Below are positions 8,873 to 17,235 of a stretch of 64,000 nucleotides of DNA, piece by piece (positions within the stretch are counted from its first letter, which is position 1; each line of letters starts with the position of its first letter). Source of the stretch: Sphaerospermopsis sp. SIO1G1 (GTDB taxonomy: Bacteria; Cyanobacteriota; Cyanobacteriia; Cyanobacteriales; Nostocaceae); assembly GCA_010672785.1 (NCBI GenBank), contig JAAHFX010000014.1, positions 45,624 through 109,623 of the forward strand, in the 5' to 3' direction. The notes beneath the pieces were generated by a model. That model made no database searches. It was not told the DNA's origin and saw nothing but the letters and a program-made list of their open reading frames with translations. Position numbers and translations under genes: made by a program.

Positions 8873-9250
8873 ATGATTGAAAATGAGATTACGGGAATTA
8901 TTGTTGATGTGGCTTATAAGGTTCACATAACTTTAGGACCGGGTTTGTTGGAGTCTGTTTATGAAACTGTGATGGATGTTGAGTTGAGACGGAGAAAATT
9001 GGCAGTGAGAAGACAGGTAATTATTCCTATCACCTATGAGGGTATAGTTTTAGAAGAGGGTTTCCGGGCTGATTTGATAGTTGAAGACAAGGTAATTGTC
9101 GAACTAAAATCAGTGGAAAATCTCCGTCCTGTACACCATAAACAGTTACAAACCTATCTCAAGCTGGCTGATAAAAAAGTTGGACTATTAATCAACTTTA
9201 ACGTCTCACTGATCAAAGATGGCATCTCAAGAGTCGTAAATAACCTCTAA
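8873..9250 (+). CDS. GxxExxY family protein (PD-(D/E)XK-like)
   Basis: 125 residues with the defining GLLESVY motif (about 24-30). The second half carries FRADLIVEDKVIVELKS (about 63-79), which has the Asp...Glu-x-Lys spacing of a PD-(D/E)XK nuclease core. The family (PF13366) is widespread as solitary genes; its biological role is not established. It starts 43 bp after the preceding gene. The ORF almost exactly fills the space between two inverted family D repeat arms, which suggests the gene and its flanks form one unit. Confidence 0.88.
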   Translation: MIENEITGIIVDVAYKVHITLGPGLLESVYETVMDVELRRRKLAVRRQVIIPITYEGIVLEEGFRADLIVEDKVIVELKSVENLRPVHHKQLQTYLKLADKKVGLLINFNVSLIKDGISRVVNNL

Positions 9251-9252
9251 AA

Positions 9253-9283
9253 ACTCTCTGCGACTCTGCGCCTCTGCGTGAGA
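9253..9283. repeat. Family D repeat, right arm (inverted)
   Basis: ACTCTCTGCGACTCTGCGCC then TCTGCGTGAGA, the reverse complement of 8845-8872 with one small difference. It begins three bases after the GxxExxY stop codon and ends a few bases before the bciB stop on the other strand, so it lies between two convergent genes and could also act as a bidirectional hairpin. Confidence 0.7.
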
Positions 9284-9289
9284 TATTTC

Positions 9290-10489
9290 TTATTCCGGTA
9301 ATTTATACTGCGCTACGATCCGCTTGGCAAACTCCGGTACATGATCTTCCAATTTCTGAGGATGATTCCGCTGCACATATAAGTAGTTTCTCGTAAAGTG
9401 GGAATCCATTGAAAACTTCCCATACTCTAATCCTTGCGGTCCAATTTTATCTATCACTACTCCCATTAATTTCGCTACCCACATCGGTAAGGTAACGGCT
9501 TTATCATAAGCTTCTATTCCCTGTTGAACGGCAGCTTTTCTGTCTCCTTTGGAGGTGACTGGTTGGGTGTGGAGTTGATCTTTGACCAGTTCTAACATTT
9601 CTTTGCCGGTATCATTTCTGACTACAATCCATTGCCATCTGAAGGGTGCGCCCATGTATCCAACGACGATATCTGCTAGGGAGTTGACGTAATCAAAACA
9701 ACTCATACAGGATGGGGCGAAGATGTCTTTTAAAACGTTGGTTTTGAGTCCAAAGAAGGGGACTTTTTCTACTGAACCGTCTTCGTGTTTGAAGTGTACC
9801 CTGAAGTCTTGCATAAATTCGTAGCTGACTACGGTTTCGGGGGAACTGCTGGTGGTTTCTAGGAATTTTTGTAGTCCGGCGCGGGTAACGTTATCTACGC
9901 ATGGTGTACCCAGAACGTAGAGTTTTTCTAGTCCGAGTTTTTTCTCAACGGCGCGTAATGCTTGAATTTGACACCCGACTCCGATGACTAGCAGGCGTTT
10001 CATTCCTGACTGTTCAATCTGTTCTAATACGGAAAGGTTAGGGGATAGGGTAGGTTTATTTACCTTTGCTGCAAGTATTTCTTCGGGGGTGCGGGCGATG
10101 ATGGGTACGGGTTGAAAGCGATCTTCTTTGGAGTTTTGCACACAGACTACGCCTTCAACTAAACCCCGGTTGAGCATTTCTATGGCGATGGTGCTAACTA
10201 TACCTGTCCATTGTGCGCCTTCGATGGGTTGTTGTTTGCGGGCGGCGATCATTTCTTGATGTACGCCAAAGTAGAGTTCGTTTTCGTCTTCTAGGTTGCG
10301 GGGGCGGTTATGGGTGGTGGTTTCTAGTTCGTCTATTCTTTGGGTGATGAAGGCGCACGCTTCTTTGACATAGTGGATGTAGTAGGTGTCGCAGAGTCCG
10401 CATTCGCTACATAGTTCTTTGGCGGGGCGTACGCTTCCGGGTTTTAAGGCTTTGGCTTTTTTGTGTTTGTTGGTGTCTATGGATGTCAT
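9290..10489 (-). CDS. bciB: Ferredoxin-dependent 3,8-divinyl chlorophyllide 8-vinyl reductase (F420-hydrogenase beta-subunit family)
   Basis: 399 residues, normal for BciB. The family reduces the 8-vinyl group of divinyl (proto)chlorophyllide late in chlorophyll a synthesis, using reduced ferredoxin with FAD and iron-sulfur clusters. Cys motifs are visible: CSECGLC near residue 27, VGVGCQIQALR near 173, GTPCVD near 196 and CMSCFDY near 259. The related HCAR of plants shares this architecture, but in cyanobacteria the divinyl reductase assignment is usual. Monocistronic on the minus strand and convergent with the GxxExxY gene. Confidence 0.9.
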   Translation of the reverse strand: MTSIDTNKHKKAKALKPGSVRPAKELCSECGLCDTYYIHYVKEACAFITQRIDELETTTHNRPRNLEDENELYFGVHQEMIAARKQQPIEGAQWTGIVSTIAIEMLNRGLVEGVVCVQNSKEDRFQPVPIIARTPEEILAAKVNKPTLSPNLSVLEQIEQSGMKRLLVIGVGCQIQALRAVEKKLGLEKLYVLGTPCVDNVTRAGLQKFLETTSSSPETVVSYEFMQDFRVHFKHEDGSVEKVPFFGLKTNVLKDIFAPSCMSCFDYVNSLADIVVGYMGAPFRWQWIVVRNDTGKEMLELVKDQLHTQPVTSKGDRKAAVQQGIEAYDKAVTLPMWVAKLMGVVIDKIGPQGLEYGKFSMDSHFTRNYLYVQRNHPQKLEDHVPEFAKRIVAQYKLPE

Positions 10490-10582
10490 ATATTTTGTTT
10501 ATTTTTACTAAAATATTGCTTTTATTACCTTATCGTTAGGGGTTGTAATGTGGGTGGTTTGATTTGGGGAAGAGGGTTTTTT

Positions 10583-10612
10583 CACGCAGAGACGCAGAGG
10601 CGCAGAGAGAGA
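10583..10612. repeat. Family D repeat
   Basis: CACGCAGAGACGCAGAGGCG followed by CAGAGAGAGACGC, nearly identical to 8845-8872. It sits in the bciB/DUF262 intergenic region at the left edge of the accessory island. Confidence 0.7.
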
Positions 10613-10705
10613 CGCAAAGGGGATTTTAGTGATATAAAGTTAACACTTGAAACTTTTTTACTTGGTTGTTAGAGTAAAAATTCGATAAATAAGGAGTTAT
10701 ATGCT

Positions 10706-11377
10706 GTGCAAAATAATCTAACTATTAATGGTGTACCTGTACAAACTGTATATAGTGACTATAAGCAAGGAATATACATTGTCAATAGAAGATATCAAAG
10801 GAAACTTGTTTGGACTGTAAATCAAAAAGAGAAATTTATTGATTCACTTAGGCGAATAAATACTGGGGGAGTAATACTTTCAAGACAAGAAGTAAGGCAA
10901 GCTGGATCAACATCTGAGTTTTCTCAACTTGTAAGAAAATGTGCTGTATACGTTCGGGGTGATTCTTCGCATACAGATATAGTTGAGTTAGATAAAATGA
11001 GATTAATTAGTCTAACTAACGATAATTTAGATTATGGAATAAAGATAAGTAATACTTTTTGGAATAAACAACGGATTTTAACTGCTGGTAATATTTTAGA
11101 GTCCAGAGACGAAGAACTTATATCTCACATTCTCCTTTACATGATTTTGAGAGATTATGCCAAGACTACATCAAATTTTTTAGATGAAGTTTACTCAGAA
11201 AACAATGATGCTTATATAAAATGTAATGGTGCTGTAAGAAAAATTGGATTTGAGAAAGTATTTAAACAATTTTGTTTTGTGTATAATGAGTTGCTTAAAA
11301 CTATTAATGAATTTGATGGCAATTTTCCAAAATATATTTACAAAACAAAAACGTTTAAGATTACAAATGCCTATTAA
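10706..11377 (+). pseudogene. DUF262 (GmrSD-type) gene with a large in-frame internal deletion
   Basis: 223 residues against roughly 350 or more for intact relatives. The N terminus has the DUF262 opening (RRYQRKLVWTVNQKEKFIDS, about 28-47). This jumps straight to RRINTGGVILSRQEVRQ (about 48-64), which normally lies well over 100 residues later. The region holding the DGQQR-like nucleotidase/nuclease motif is missing. The remainder of the C-terminal part is collinear. The start is GTG at 10706, nine bases after AAGGAG; the ATG at 10701 leads only to a six-codon frame. DUF262 proteins are ParB/Srx-fold enzymes of GmrSD type IV restriction and related defences. Probably inactive. It sits 24 bp before an AlbA_2 gene. 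Confidence 0.72.
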
Positions 11378-11401
11378 GTAATTTTTCTGGCTTTTTTTAA
11401 A

Positions 11402-12184
11402 ATGTTATTAGACAAAAATCAAAAAATACAAAATTACAAAAATTTAGCAAAGCTAATCAAAGGAGTTGCAACTCAATGTATGGGTGAACTTCAATTAAAT
11501 AAAAAATGGAACTCCCAGGATAGAGAGCAGATGATTAATGCTGTTTGTGGAGTGATAGGAAAACAGTTTATAGCACGTGAAGTAGAAGATCCAACGCGTG
11601 TATCTTGGGGTGAAAATCTTGAAAATATCTTAAATCAATCAAGAACTGAAAATGTTTGCTACGATTTTAAAATAGGACTTCATAACCTTCAGGGAGATAC
11701 TAGCTTTAATACGAAATTAGTTCTTAAAATTGTCAAAACTCTCACGGCAATGGCTAATTCACACGCAGGTGAAAATTATGTAATTTTGGGAGTTGCAGAT
11801 AACAAAGAATCTGCTGAAAAACATGACGAAAAATATAGCAGTAATCCTATAAAATACGATAGTTTCTATATAACCGGAATTGGTAGTGAGGCTAAAGAGT
11901 ATCATAAAAATATAGATTCTTATTTTCAAAAAATCCAGCAGACATTAGATGAAGCTCCAATAGATGAATCAACAGAAAGAATAATTCAGCGTAATGTGAA
12001 TTGTTTCAAATACCATGATAAAGATTTTATTGTGATGAAAATTATACGCGAATCAAAACCTATGAAATATGACGGACAATATTTTGTTAGAAAAACGGCA
12101 AATACAGATTCTTCTCCAGTTGATGACATATTTGAATTTTCTCAAGAATTTACGGCACAAACAGAAAGATATCCTTACAACTAA
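11402..12184 (+). CDS. Schlafen AlbA_2-type putative DNA/RNA-binding protein
   Basis: 260 residues. After a charged helical N terminus, the segment ENVCYDFKIGL...VKTLTAMANSHAGENYVILGVADN (about 83-142) is the AlbA_2 (PF04326) pattern: an acidic opening strand, a helix with TLTAMANSHAG and a glycine-rich GVAD turn. The end has the family's YFVRKTANTDSSP block (about 227-239). AlbA_2 domains bind nucleic acid and occur in Schlafen-like effectors and regulators. It lies 24 bp after the deleted DUF262 gene and was probably its partner in a two-gene, defence-like unit. The exact role is inferred only from neighbourhood. Confidence 0.75.
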   Translation: MLLDKNQKIQNYKNLAKLIKGVATQCMGELQLNKKWNSQDREQMINAVCGVIGKQFIAREVEDPTRVSWGENLENILNQSRTENVCYDFKIGLHNLQGDTSFNTKLVLKIVKTLTAMANSHAGENYVILGVADNKESAEKHDEKYSSNPIKYDSFYITGIGSEAKEYHKNIDSYFQKIQQTLDEAPIDESTERIIQRNVNCFKYHDKDFIVMKIIRESKPMKYDGQYFVRKTANTDSSPVDDIFEFSQEFTAQTERYPYN

Positions 12185-12358
12185 ATATTTTCTTAACAGT
12201 AGTAATCAAATATGGTTCATAAAAGTGTTAATTAGACAGCATTCTCAATATGCTGTTTATTGCGCTATTAGCCAATAAATATGACTTACGCTACACTTTT
12301 CTTGTTGATCTCAAAATCCTCTAAAATAAAAAATATCAACATTATCCAATATACCAAA

Positions 12359-12574
12359 ATGAGTAAAGAGTTTAATGTAATTATTGAAAGAGATGCTGAT
12401 GGTTACTTTGTCGCATCTGTACCTAGTATTCCTGGTTGTCACACTCAAGCAAAATCTTTAGATGAACTGATGGAACGTATTAAAGAAGCAATAGAACTGT
12501 GTTTAGAAGTTGATGAAAATAAAATAGAACCTCTGGAATTTGTAGGTGTGCAAAGAGTCGCTATTGAAGTATGA
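12359..12574 (+). CDS. hicB: HicB-family antitoxin
   Basis: About 71 residues from the ATG at 12359 (MSKEFNVIIERDADGYF). The sequence FVASVPSIPGCHTQAKSLDELMERIKEAIELCLE is the HicB/UPF0150 partial RNase H fold. A 26-residue upstream extension is possible but lacks family similarity. The stop overlaps the start of hicA by ATGA. HicB normally neutralises HicA and represses the operon through a C-terminal DNA-binding domain; this is the short form without an obvious HTH. Its toxin partner is frameshifted. Confidence 0.88.
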   Translation: MSKEFNVIIERDADGYFVASVPSIPGCHTQAKSLDELMERIKEAIELCLEVDENKIEPLEFVGVQRVAIEV

Positions 12575-12794
12575 GTAAATTACCAAGTTTAACAGGAAAG
12601 GAAGTAATAGCAGCACTTAATAAAGCAGGTTTTGAAGTAGTAAGAATGCGAGGAAGTCATCATTTCTTATACACAGTGATGGAAGAAGGACTGTTGTTCC
12701 AGTACATTCTGGTGAAACAATTGGAACTGGATTAATGAGACAAATACTACGTGATTGTCAATTAGGTAGAGAGGAATTTAGGGACTTGCTTTAA
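12571..12794 (+). pseudogene. hicA: hicA mRNA interferase toxin, frameshifted
   Basis: The ATG at 12571 overlaps the hicB stop. Frame 1 reads MSKLPSLTGKEVIAALNKAG then FEVVRMRGSHHFLY. A shift at about 12675 is needed to continue with HSDGRRTVVPVHSGETIGTG and LMRQILRDCQLGREEFRDLL, ending at 12794. The two halves together are a textbook HicA/YcfA dsRBD-like toxin with the catalytic His in GSHH. One base is missing between FLY and HSDGRR. Without the second half the product would be a short truncated peptide. Confidence 0.88.
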
Positions 12795-12849
12795 TTTATG
12801 TTTATAATTACAAGACATCTTTAATTATGCCATAAAACCCTGAATCATT

Positions 12850-13167
12850 ATGTCAGAAAATATCGAAATTAAATCTAGTAGTGGTAATGTATTTGCTGAT
12901 TTAGGTTTACCAAACCCGGATGAAATGTTAGTAAAAGCAGAACTAGCTCGGAAAATTAGTCAAGCTATTACCTCACGGGGATTAACTCAAGTTGAAGCTG
13001 CGGAATTATTAGGAATTGATCAACCAAAAGTTTCTGCTTTAATTAGAGGAAAACTAACAGGATTTTCTTTAGAAAGAATGTTTAGATTTCTCAACGCTTT
13101 TGATAGTGATGTGGAAATTACAGTTAAACCTAAATCTAGTCATAATGCACGGATTATTGTCAAATAA
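12850..13167 (+). CDS. XRE/HigA-type HTH antitoxin (orphan)
   Basis: 105 residues. A Cro/C1-type HTH is clear at about residues 45-80 (GLTQVEAAELLGIDQPKVSALIRGK), in the form (PF13744) found as antitoxin to HigB/Gp49-like RelE toxins. Such antitoxins normally follow their toxin gene, but upstream here is only the frameshifted hicA, so the cognate toxin is absent. It may now act as an orphan repressor. ATG at 12850. Confidence 0.85.
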   Translation: MSENIEIKSSSGNVFADLGLPNPDEMLVKAELARKISQAITSRGLTQVEAAELLGIDQPKVSALIRGKLTGFSLERMFRFLNAFDSDVEITVKPKSSHNARIIVK

Positions 13168-13248
13168 TTTTAGAAAAGAACGCTTTATTGAAGTTTGTGA
13201 TAAAATTAATCTAATTGAATGTTTATTGATATCAAAAATACCAACCCA

Positions 13249-13452
13249 ATGCAAACTAATAAATATCCCTTTGCTGAAGAATTGATTACTGATGTTCAAG
13301 GTAATATCAAAAAAGTAGTCATGGATTTTCAAGAATATTTACGGTTGTTAGAAGCATTAGAAGATGAAGGACTAATTCTAGCAATGAAAGAAGTAGAAAA
13401 TGAAACTCCCTTAAATTTTAATCAAGCATTAGCAGAATTAGAAAAAGAGTGA
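13249..13452 (+). CDS. Antitoxin of a RelE/ParE-type module
   Basis: About 67 residues from the ATG at 13249 (MQTNKYPFAEE); an ATG at 13219 would add ten residues. It is acidic, with DVQGNIKKVVMDFQEYLRLLEALEDEGL, the Phd/RelB-like pattern of a short strand followed by a helix, and an acidic C-terminal tail for toxin wrapping. Its stop overlaps the toxin start (GTGA), typical for type II toxin-antitoxin pairs. The family assignment rests mainly on partner and layout. Confidence 0.75.
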   Translation: MQTNKYPFAEELITDVQGNIKKVVMDFQEYLRLLEALEDEGLILAMKEVENETPLNFNQALAELEKE

Positions 13453-13721
13453 ATACCCAGTATCTACCGAGTTTTATTAAAGACCTAAAAGCGATCAAAA
13501 GTACACCTTACTATGAGTCTATTAAGAAATTTGCTTTTGAAGAAATTATTGAAACATCAAGTTTTACAGAAATCAACAATATCAAAAAGCTGCAAGGATA
13601 TGATAATGCTTATCGTATTCGTATAGGTGATTATCGTATTGGTGTTATTTTTGATGGTGAAACTTTAATTTTTGAAAGAGTTTTGCACCGTAAAGAAATC
13701 TATCGTTATTTTCCAAAATAG
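13449..13721 (+). CDS. RelE/ParE-family toxin
   Basis: 90 residues with the RelE/ParE superfamily fold pattern: an N-terminal helix pair with SFIKDLKAIKS, then IKKLQGYDNAYRIRIGDYRIGVIFDG and a final strand FERVLHRKEIYRYFPK. The Arg residues in YRIRIGDYRIG and the terminal HR..IY are the usual RNA- or gyrase-contact positions. GTG start at 13449 overlapping the antitoxin stop. Whether it cleaves mRNA or inhibits gyrase cannot be told from sequence. Confidence 0.85.
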   Translation: MNTQYLPSFIKDLKAIKSTPYYESIKKFAFEEIIETSSFTEINNIKKLQGYDNAYRIRIGDYRIGVIFDGETLIFERVLHRKEIYRYFPK

Positions 13722-13746
13722 ATCCTCTTCCAATAACCATAAAATC

Positions 13747-14316
13747 ATGAAAATGAAACTAATGTCACCCCTGATATTTTTATTAACTTTAACTCTCACC
13801 CTATCCACATCTATTTATACTCCAAAAGTGAACGCACAAACAAAATTTTGTAACTTTGATTTTCTCAAATGTGAAGATTATTGTGATCAATTACCTACAG
13901 ATTATAAATATCAAGGTTTAAAAATTACTCAAAAACTAATTAATCAATTACTAAGAGGGAGTGGTGTCTGTGAAGAATCGAGGGATAAATTTAACGGTGC
14001 GTGTTATGTCGCTAAGTCTTATAAATTTAAAGACGGTGTGATTTCTTTAAAAGTTGTAAGTCATGAGCGTTCTTATACAGATATTAAATTTAATTCTGAC
14101 ATCAGTCCAGAACAAGCTGCAAATCTAGCAAAACAATCTTTTAATAATGGTGAATCTTTTGATAAAACAGAACACTTAATAGATAGAATTGTCTTATTTG
14201 CTTCTCCCTCTTCCTATGCGGGTGATGGAAAAACTTATTATCTACGTCAAATTTACCTAATTTTAACTCCCTCAGGTCAGGTAGTAAGAATTATTTCGGT
14301 TCAAAGTTCACTTTAA
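13747..14316 (+). CDS. Small secreted protein of unknown function
   Basis: About 189 residues from the ATG at 13747. MKMKLMSPLIFLLTLTLTLS then STSIYTPKVNA is a signal peptide with probable cleavage after VNA. The mature part has Cys at FCNFDFLKCEDYC and GVCEESRDKFNGACY, five in all, which suggests disulfides outside the cytoplasm. It is rich in Lys and Ser with mixed strands and no recognised domain. It follows the toxin gene by 25 bp but probably belongs to a separate unit. Confidence 0.68.
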   Translation: MKMKLMSPLIFLLTLTLTLSTSIYTPKVNAQTKFCNFDFLKCEDYCDQLPTDYKYQGLKITQKLINQLLRGSGVCEESRDKFNGACYVAKSYKFKDGVISLKVVSHERSYTDIKFNSDISPEQAANLAKQSFNNGESFDKTEHLIDRIVLFASPSSYAGDGKTYYLRQIYLILTPSGQVVRIISVQSSL

Positions 14317-14390
14317 TTCAAAATTAACGTAGGTTGGGTTGATACTAGGAAACCTAACTTTTTAAAACTCTGTTTTCACTTCGTCTTTTA

Positions 14391-14535
14391 GAGGATGTTT
14401 GAAAAGGATTGGCTTGAGGCTCAAATGCTACTCAGGTGCATCATATCAAATACCAAAACTCCTATTCTATCGTAGTGAATTTTCAGTACCTAGGGTTGTG
14501 AAACACACTATGAAATACTTTTCAAACATCCTCTT
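14391..14535. repeat. MITE-like element with 15-bp inverted ends
   Basis: GAGGATGTTTGAAAA at 14391-14405 is the perfect inverted match of TTTTCAAACATCCTC at 14521-14535. The interior of about 115 bp is non-coding. The pattern is that of a short non-autonomous IS derivative. It lies between the secreted-protein gene and the end of the first RTX gene. I saw no second copy in the window. Confidence 0.65.
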
Positions 14536-14586
14536 GGCAAACCCTAATTAACTGTTATACAAAGTCCAGTTAAATTGCAAACAAGG

Positions 14587-15193
14587 TTAACCAAAAGCCA
14601 AGGTAGCAGTTTCTAACTGTGCTTGGGTAATACCTTGGAATATAGCGACATCAGTACCGAGAACACCAAGAACGGCATTTCCTGAACCATCTGTACCAAA
14701 GGTGATATCGTTTTGCACATAACCACGAATACCAATGACATCTGTACCTAGTTCAAAGTCAACAATGGTATTAGCAGCATCAGGTATTTGTGCGCTAGCC
14801 ACCCAGAAGTTATCCGCACCAGCACCACCAGCAAGGATGTTATCTCCACCTTCGATGACATTGAAGGTATCCATACCTGCACCACCTAAAGCGCGATCGC
14901 CAGATCCCAAGTGGAAAATGTCATCTCCTGCACCACCAGACATCCGGTTTCCACCTGTTCCATCCAATGCAAAAAACTCATCAATTCCTGTTCCACCAAA
15001 AGCGCGATCGCCAGTGCTGAGATAGAATTGATCAGCACCACTACCACCGAACATTCGATTCAGTCCTACAGTGGAAACACTAACATCAATACTATCATTT
15101 CCTGCACCTGTAAATACAATGTCTCGTTGACCATCTAAATCTATAGGTGCAAGCAAGTCATCATCTTCTGGTGTACCAGTTACTATGTCTTCT
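14587..15193. repeat. Long direct repeat, copy 1 (RTX C-terminal block)
   Basis: About 607 bp nearly identical to 18018-18624 at a constant offset of 3431 bp. It encodes the last roughly 200 residues of both RTX proteins. Differences are clustered (for example 14872-14890) rather than scattered, as expected for gene conversion or recent partial duplication. Similarity continues weakly on the upstream side. Confidence 0.9.
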
Positions 15194-17187
15194 CGTTCAG
15201 ATATCACATCAGATGAACTTAAACTGTTTACTCCTTTGAGGATAGCTAGAACTTCTTGGGTATTGGTAACTTGAATTTCAAGATTACCTGCAATGGGTGT
15301 GAGAGTTAACTGTTCAAAAGATAGGTCATTTAACAGACTGATTTGATCTTCTCCCGCGGTGAAATCACCAATAGTGTCTGTTCCGTCCCCTGTTCTCAAG
15401 ACAAAGGTATCACCATCTTCATTACCATAAAGAGTGTCATTGCCTAAACTACCATCAAGAGTGTCATGACCTAAACCACCCCAAAGTACATCTGGTTCAT
15501 GACCTCCCATGAGATAATCATCATTTTGGTAACCAAATAGTACATTTCTTTCTTCCTCTACTCCGGTGAGAGTTTCTGCCTCTTGAGTACCAAAGACCAT
15601 AGTAGTCCATTCTTCCTCCCAGATGCGCCGCCATTCTCCACCTTGACGAGCTGCTGCTGCTAGAGCATAGGAATCTACGTAAAAGTGAGACTCTTGTATT
15701 TTGCCTTCTTCCAGACGAATATCAATGGTGAAAGGTAATAACTGCTCAGTGTTATCTGCTTGTAATGCAGCTTTATTACCTGTTTCTCTATTAATTAGAG
15801 ATATTCCACCGTGGACAACAACATTGTTATCTTCAACGACGTATTTATCAATAGCAACGTCGTCAAATTGAAATTCACTGATGAAGTCAGTAAAAGAATC
15901 TTTAACTTCTTCTGTACCTATTTTCAGACCGATAAATGGTAGAAGAACTTGCAGTTCATGATCAAATCTATTGTCAGCATAATCAGAAGGGTTATTAACT
16001 CCTAATGTGGGAGTAATAAAGGTGTAACGAACATCATCATCAAAGTTGGCATCAATATAGTCAAATAAATCATTCAAATCTCCTGAGAGGAAATTCAAAA
16101 ATCCTTGTACGACATTGAGATTGAGTGTTTCATCAGCTACAGAGTCTCCAGGTACTTGGGGTTCAGGAATAGGAGTTCTTTCTGCGTTGGGAATTTCTTG
16201 GAAATCTGCCGCAGTTAAGGTTAAACCTCCTGCACCATTTACACTGGCTAGAACTGTACCATCACTGCTTACACTAATTTGTAAATTTTCTAAATTGTCA
16301 CCAATGGGTGTGAAGGTTAAATCTGCAAAGGTTAAAGTCCCTGTTAATCCGAAAACATCTGTACCTTGGACAAAATCTGTAATCGTATTCAAACCTTGAT
16401 CTAAACCAATACCAAAGGTATCTGCACCATCACCACCAGTGACGGTATCATTACCAGTGTTGCCATAGAGGGTATCATTCCCATCACCACCATTGATAAC
16501 ATCTCCACCACTACCACCCCAGATGACATCATCGTTGTTACCACCTGTGAGGGTGTCGTTACTTTGATAACCATAAATGATGTTACTTTCTGTTTCATGT
16601 CCGGTGATATCGTCACTATCATTTTTACCAAAGTAGATATTTTCCCATTCTCCATCCCAATATCTACGCCAACTTCCCCCTTGACGAGAGATTGCAGAGA
16701 AACTATAGGTATCTTCAAAGAAAAGATAGCTTTGGAATTTAGGTGTATAAACGTCTGGATCGGGATCAGAATCACTAACGACGATATCTACCGCTAGAGG
16801 TAATTCTCTGGCAATATTTCCTGTTTCAAAAGCAGTGAAAAAGAAATCTCCAAAAACAGAAACGTTATCACCATCAACTACGAATTTTGTTGTATTGAAC
16901 TCGTTAACTGTAATTTCTCTGAGCAGCTCAGTAAAATAAGCTTGAACAGCAGGAATATCATTTGCTATCCCAGAGTGTGGGGCGGCAAATTGTCTTTCAT
17001 GGGTGAATTTATCATCAGAATAATCTGCTGGATCATTTAATATCCCACTGGTACGACCCAAAATAATGTATTCAATATCTGGTTGAAAATTATTTTCCAG
17101 ATAAGTAAACAATGTCCCGTCAACAAAGGAAGCAAAATATCCTTCAACTACACTTAAATTTGCCTGTTCTATAGGGGTTAAAGCCAT
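14587..17187 (-). CDS. SnoaL/NTF2-like - RTX calcium-binding repeat protein (two tandem units)
   Basis: 866 residues. Two copies of a SnoaL/NTF2-like domain (about 8-190 and 355-540) alternate with RTX nonapeptide blocks (about 205-265, 560-600 and 680-800; GGxGxDxL repeats such as GGDGNDTLYG). Each SnoaL copy has the hallmarks YSDDKFTHERQ / YADNRFDHELQ and ends RQGGxWRR...W. There is no signal peptide; RTX proteins leave the cell through type I secretion with a C-terminal signal, and the C terminus here is small and hydrophobic. No transporter is in the window. GGAG lies eight or so bases before the ATG at 17187. Function of the SnoaL part unknown; it could be a binding or cyclase-like pocket. 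Confidence 0.85.
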   Translation of the reverse strand: MALTPIEQANLSVVEGYFASFVDGTLFTYLENNFQPDIEYIILGRTSGILNDPADYSDDKFTHERQFAAPHSGIANDIPAVQAYFTELLREITVNEFNTTKFVVDGDNVSVFGDFFFTAFETGNIARELPLAVDIVVSDSDPDPDVYTPKFQSYLFFEDTYSFSAISRQGGSWRRYWDGEWENIYFGKNDSDDITGHETESNIIYGYQSNDTLTGGNNDDVIWGGSGGDVINGGDGNDTLYGNTGNDTVTGGDGADTFGIGLDQGLNTITDFVQGTDVFGLTGTLTFADLTFTPIGDNLENLQISVSSDGTVLASVNGAGGLTLTAADFQEIPNAERTPIPEPQVPGDSVADETLNLNVVQGFLNFLSGDLNDLFDYIDANFDDDVRYTFITPTLGVNNPSDYADNRFDHELQVLLPFIGLKIGTEEVKDSFTDFISEFQFDDVAIDKYVVEDNNVVVHGGISLINRETGNKAALQADNTEQLLPFTIDIRLEEGKIQESHFYVDSYALAAAARQGGEWRRIWEEEWTTMVFGTQEAETLTGVEEERNVLFGYQNDDYLMGGHEPDVLWGGLGHDTLDGSLGNDTLYGNEDGDTFVLRTGDGTDTIGDFTAGEDQISLLNDLSFEQLTLTPIAGNLEIQVTNTQEVLAILKGVNSLSSSDVISEREDIVTGTPEDDDLLAPIDLDGQRDIVFTGAGNDSIDVSVSTVGLNRMFGGSGADQFYLSTGDRAFGGTGIDEFFALDGTGGNRMSGGAGDDIFHLGSGDRALGGAGMDTFNVIEGGDNILAGGAGADNFWVASAQIPDAANTIVDFELGTDVIGIRGYVQNDITFGTDGSGNAVLGVLGTDVAIFQGITQAQLETATLAFG

Positions 17188-17235
17188 GAAAAAACTCCTG
17201 AGTGAAAATCTTTTGTAACAGAACTCGTAAATACT

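Noticed and set aside
14735..16797. Several plus-strand frames antisense to the first RTX gene
   Set aside because: They are shadows of the glycine/aspartate repeat codons; Pro/Ser-rich low-complexity translations that recur identically in the second RTX gene.
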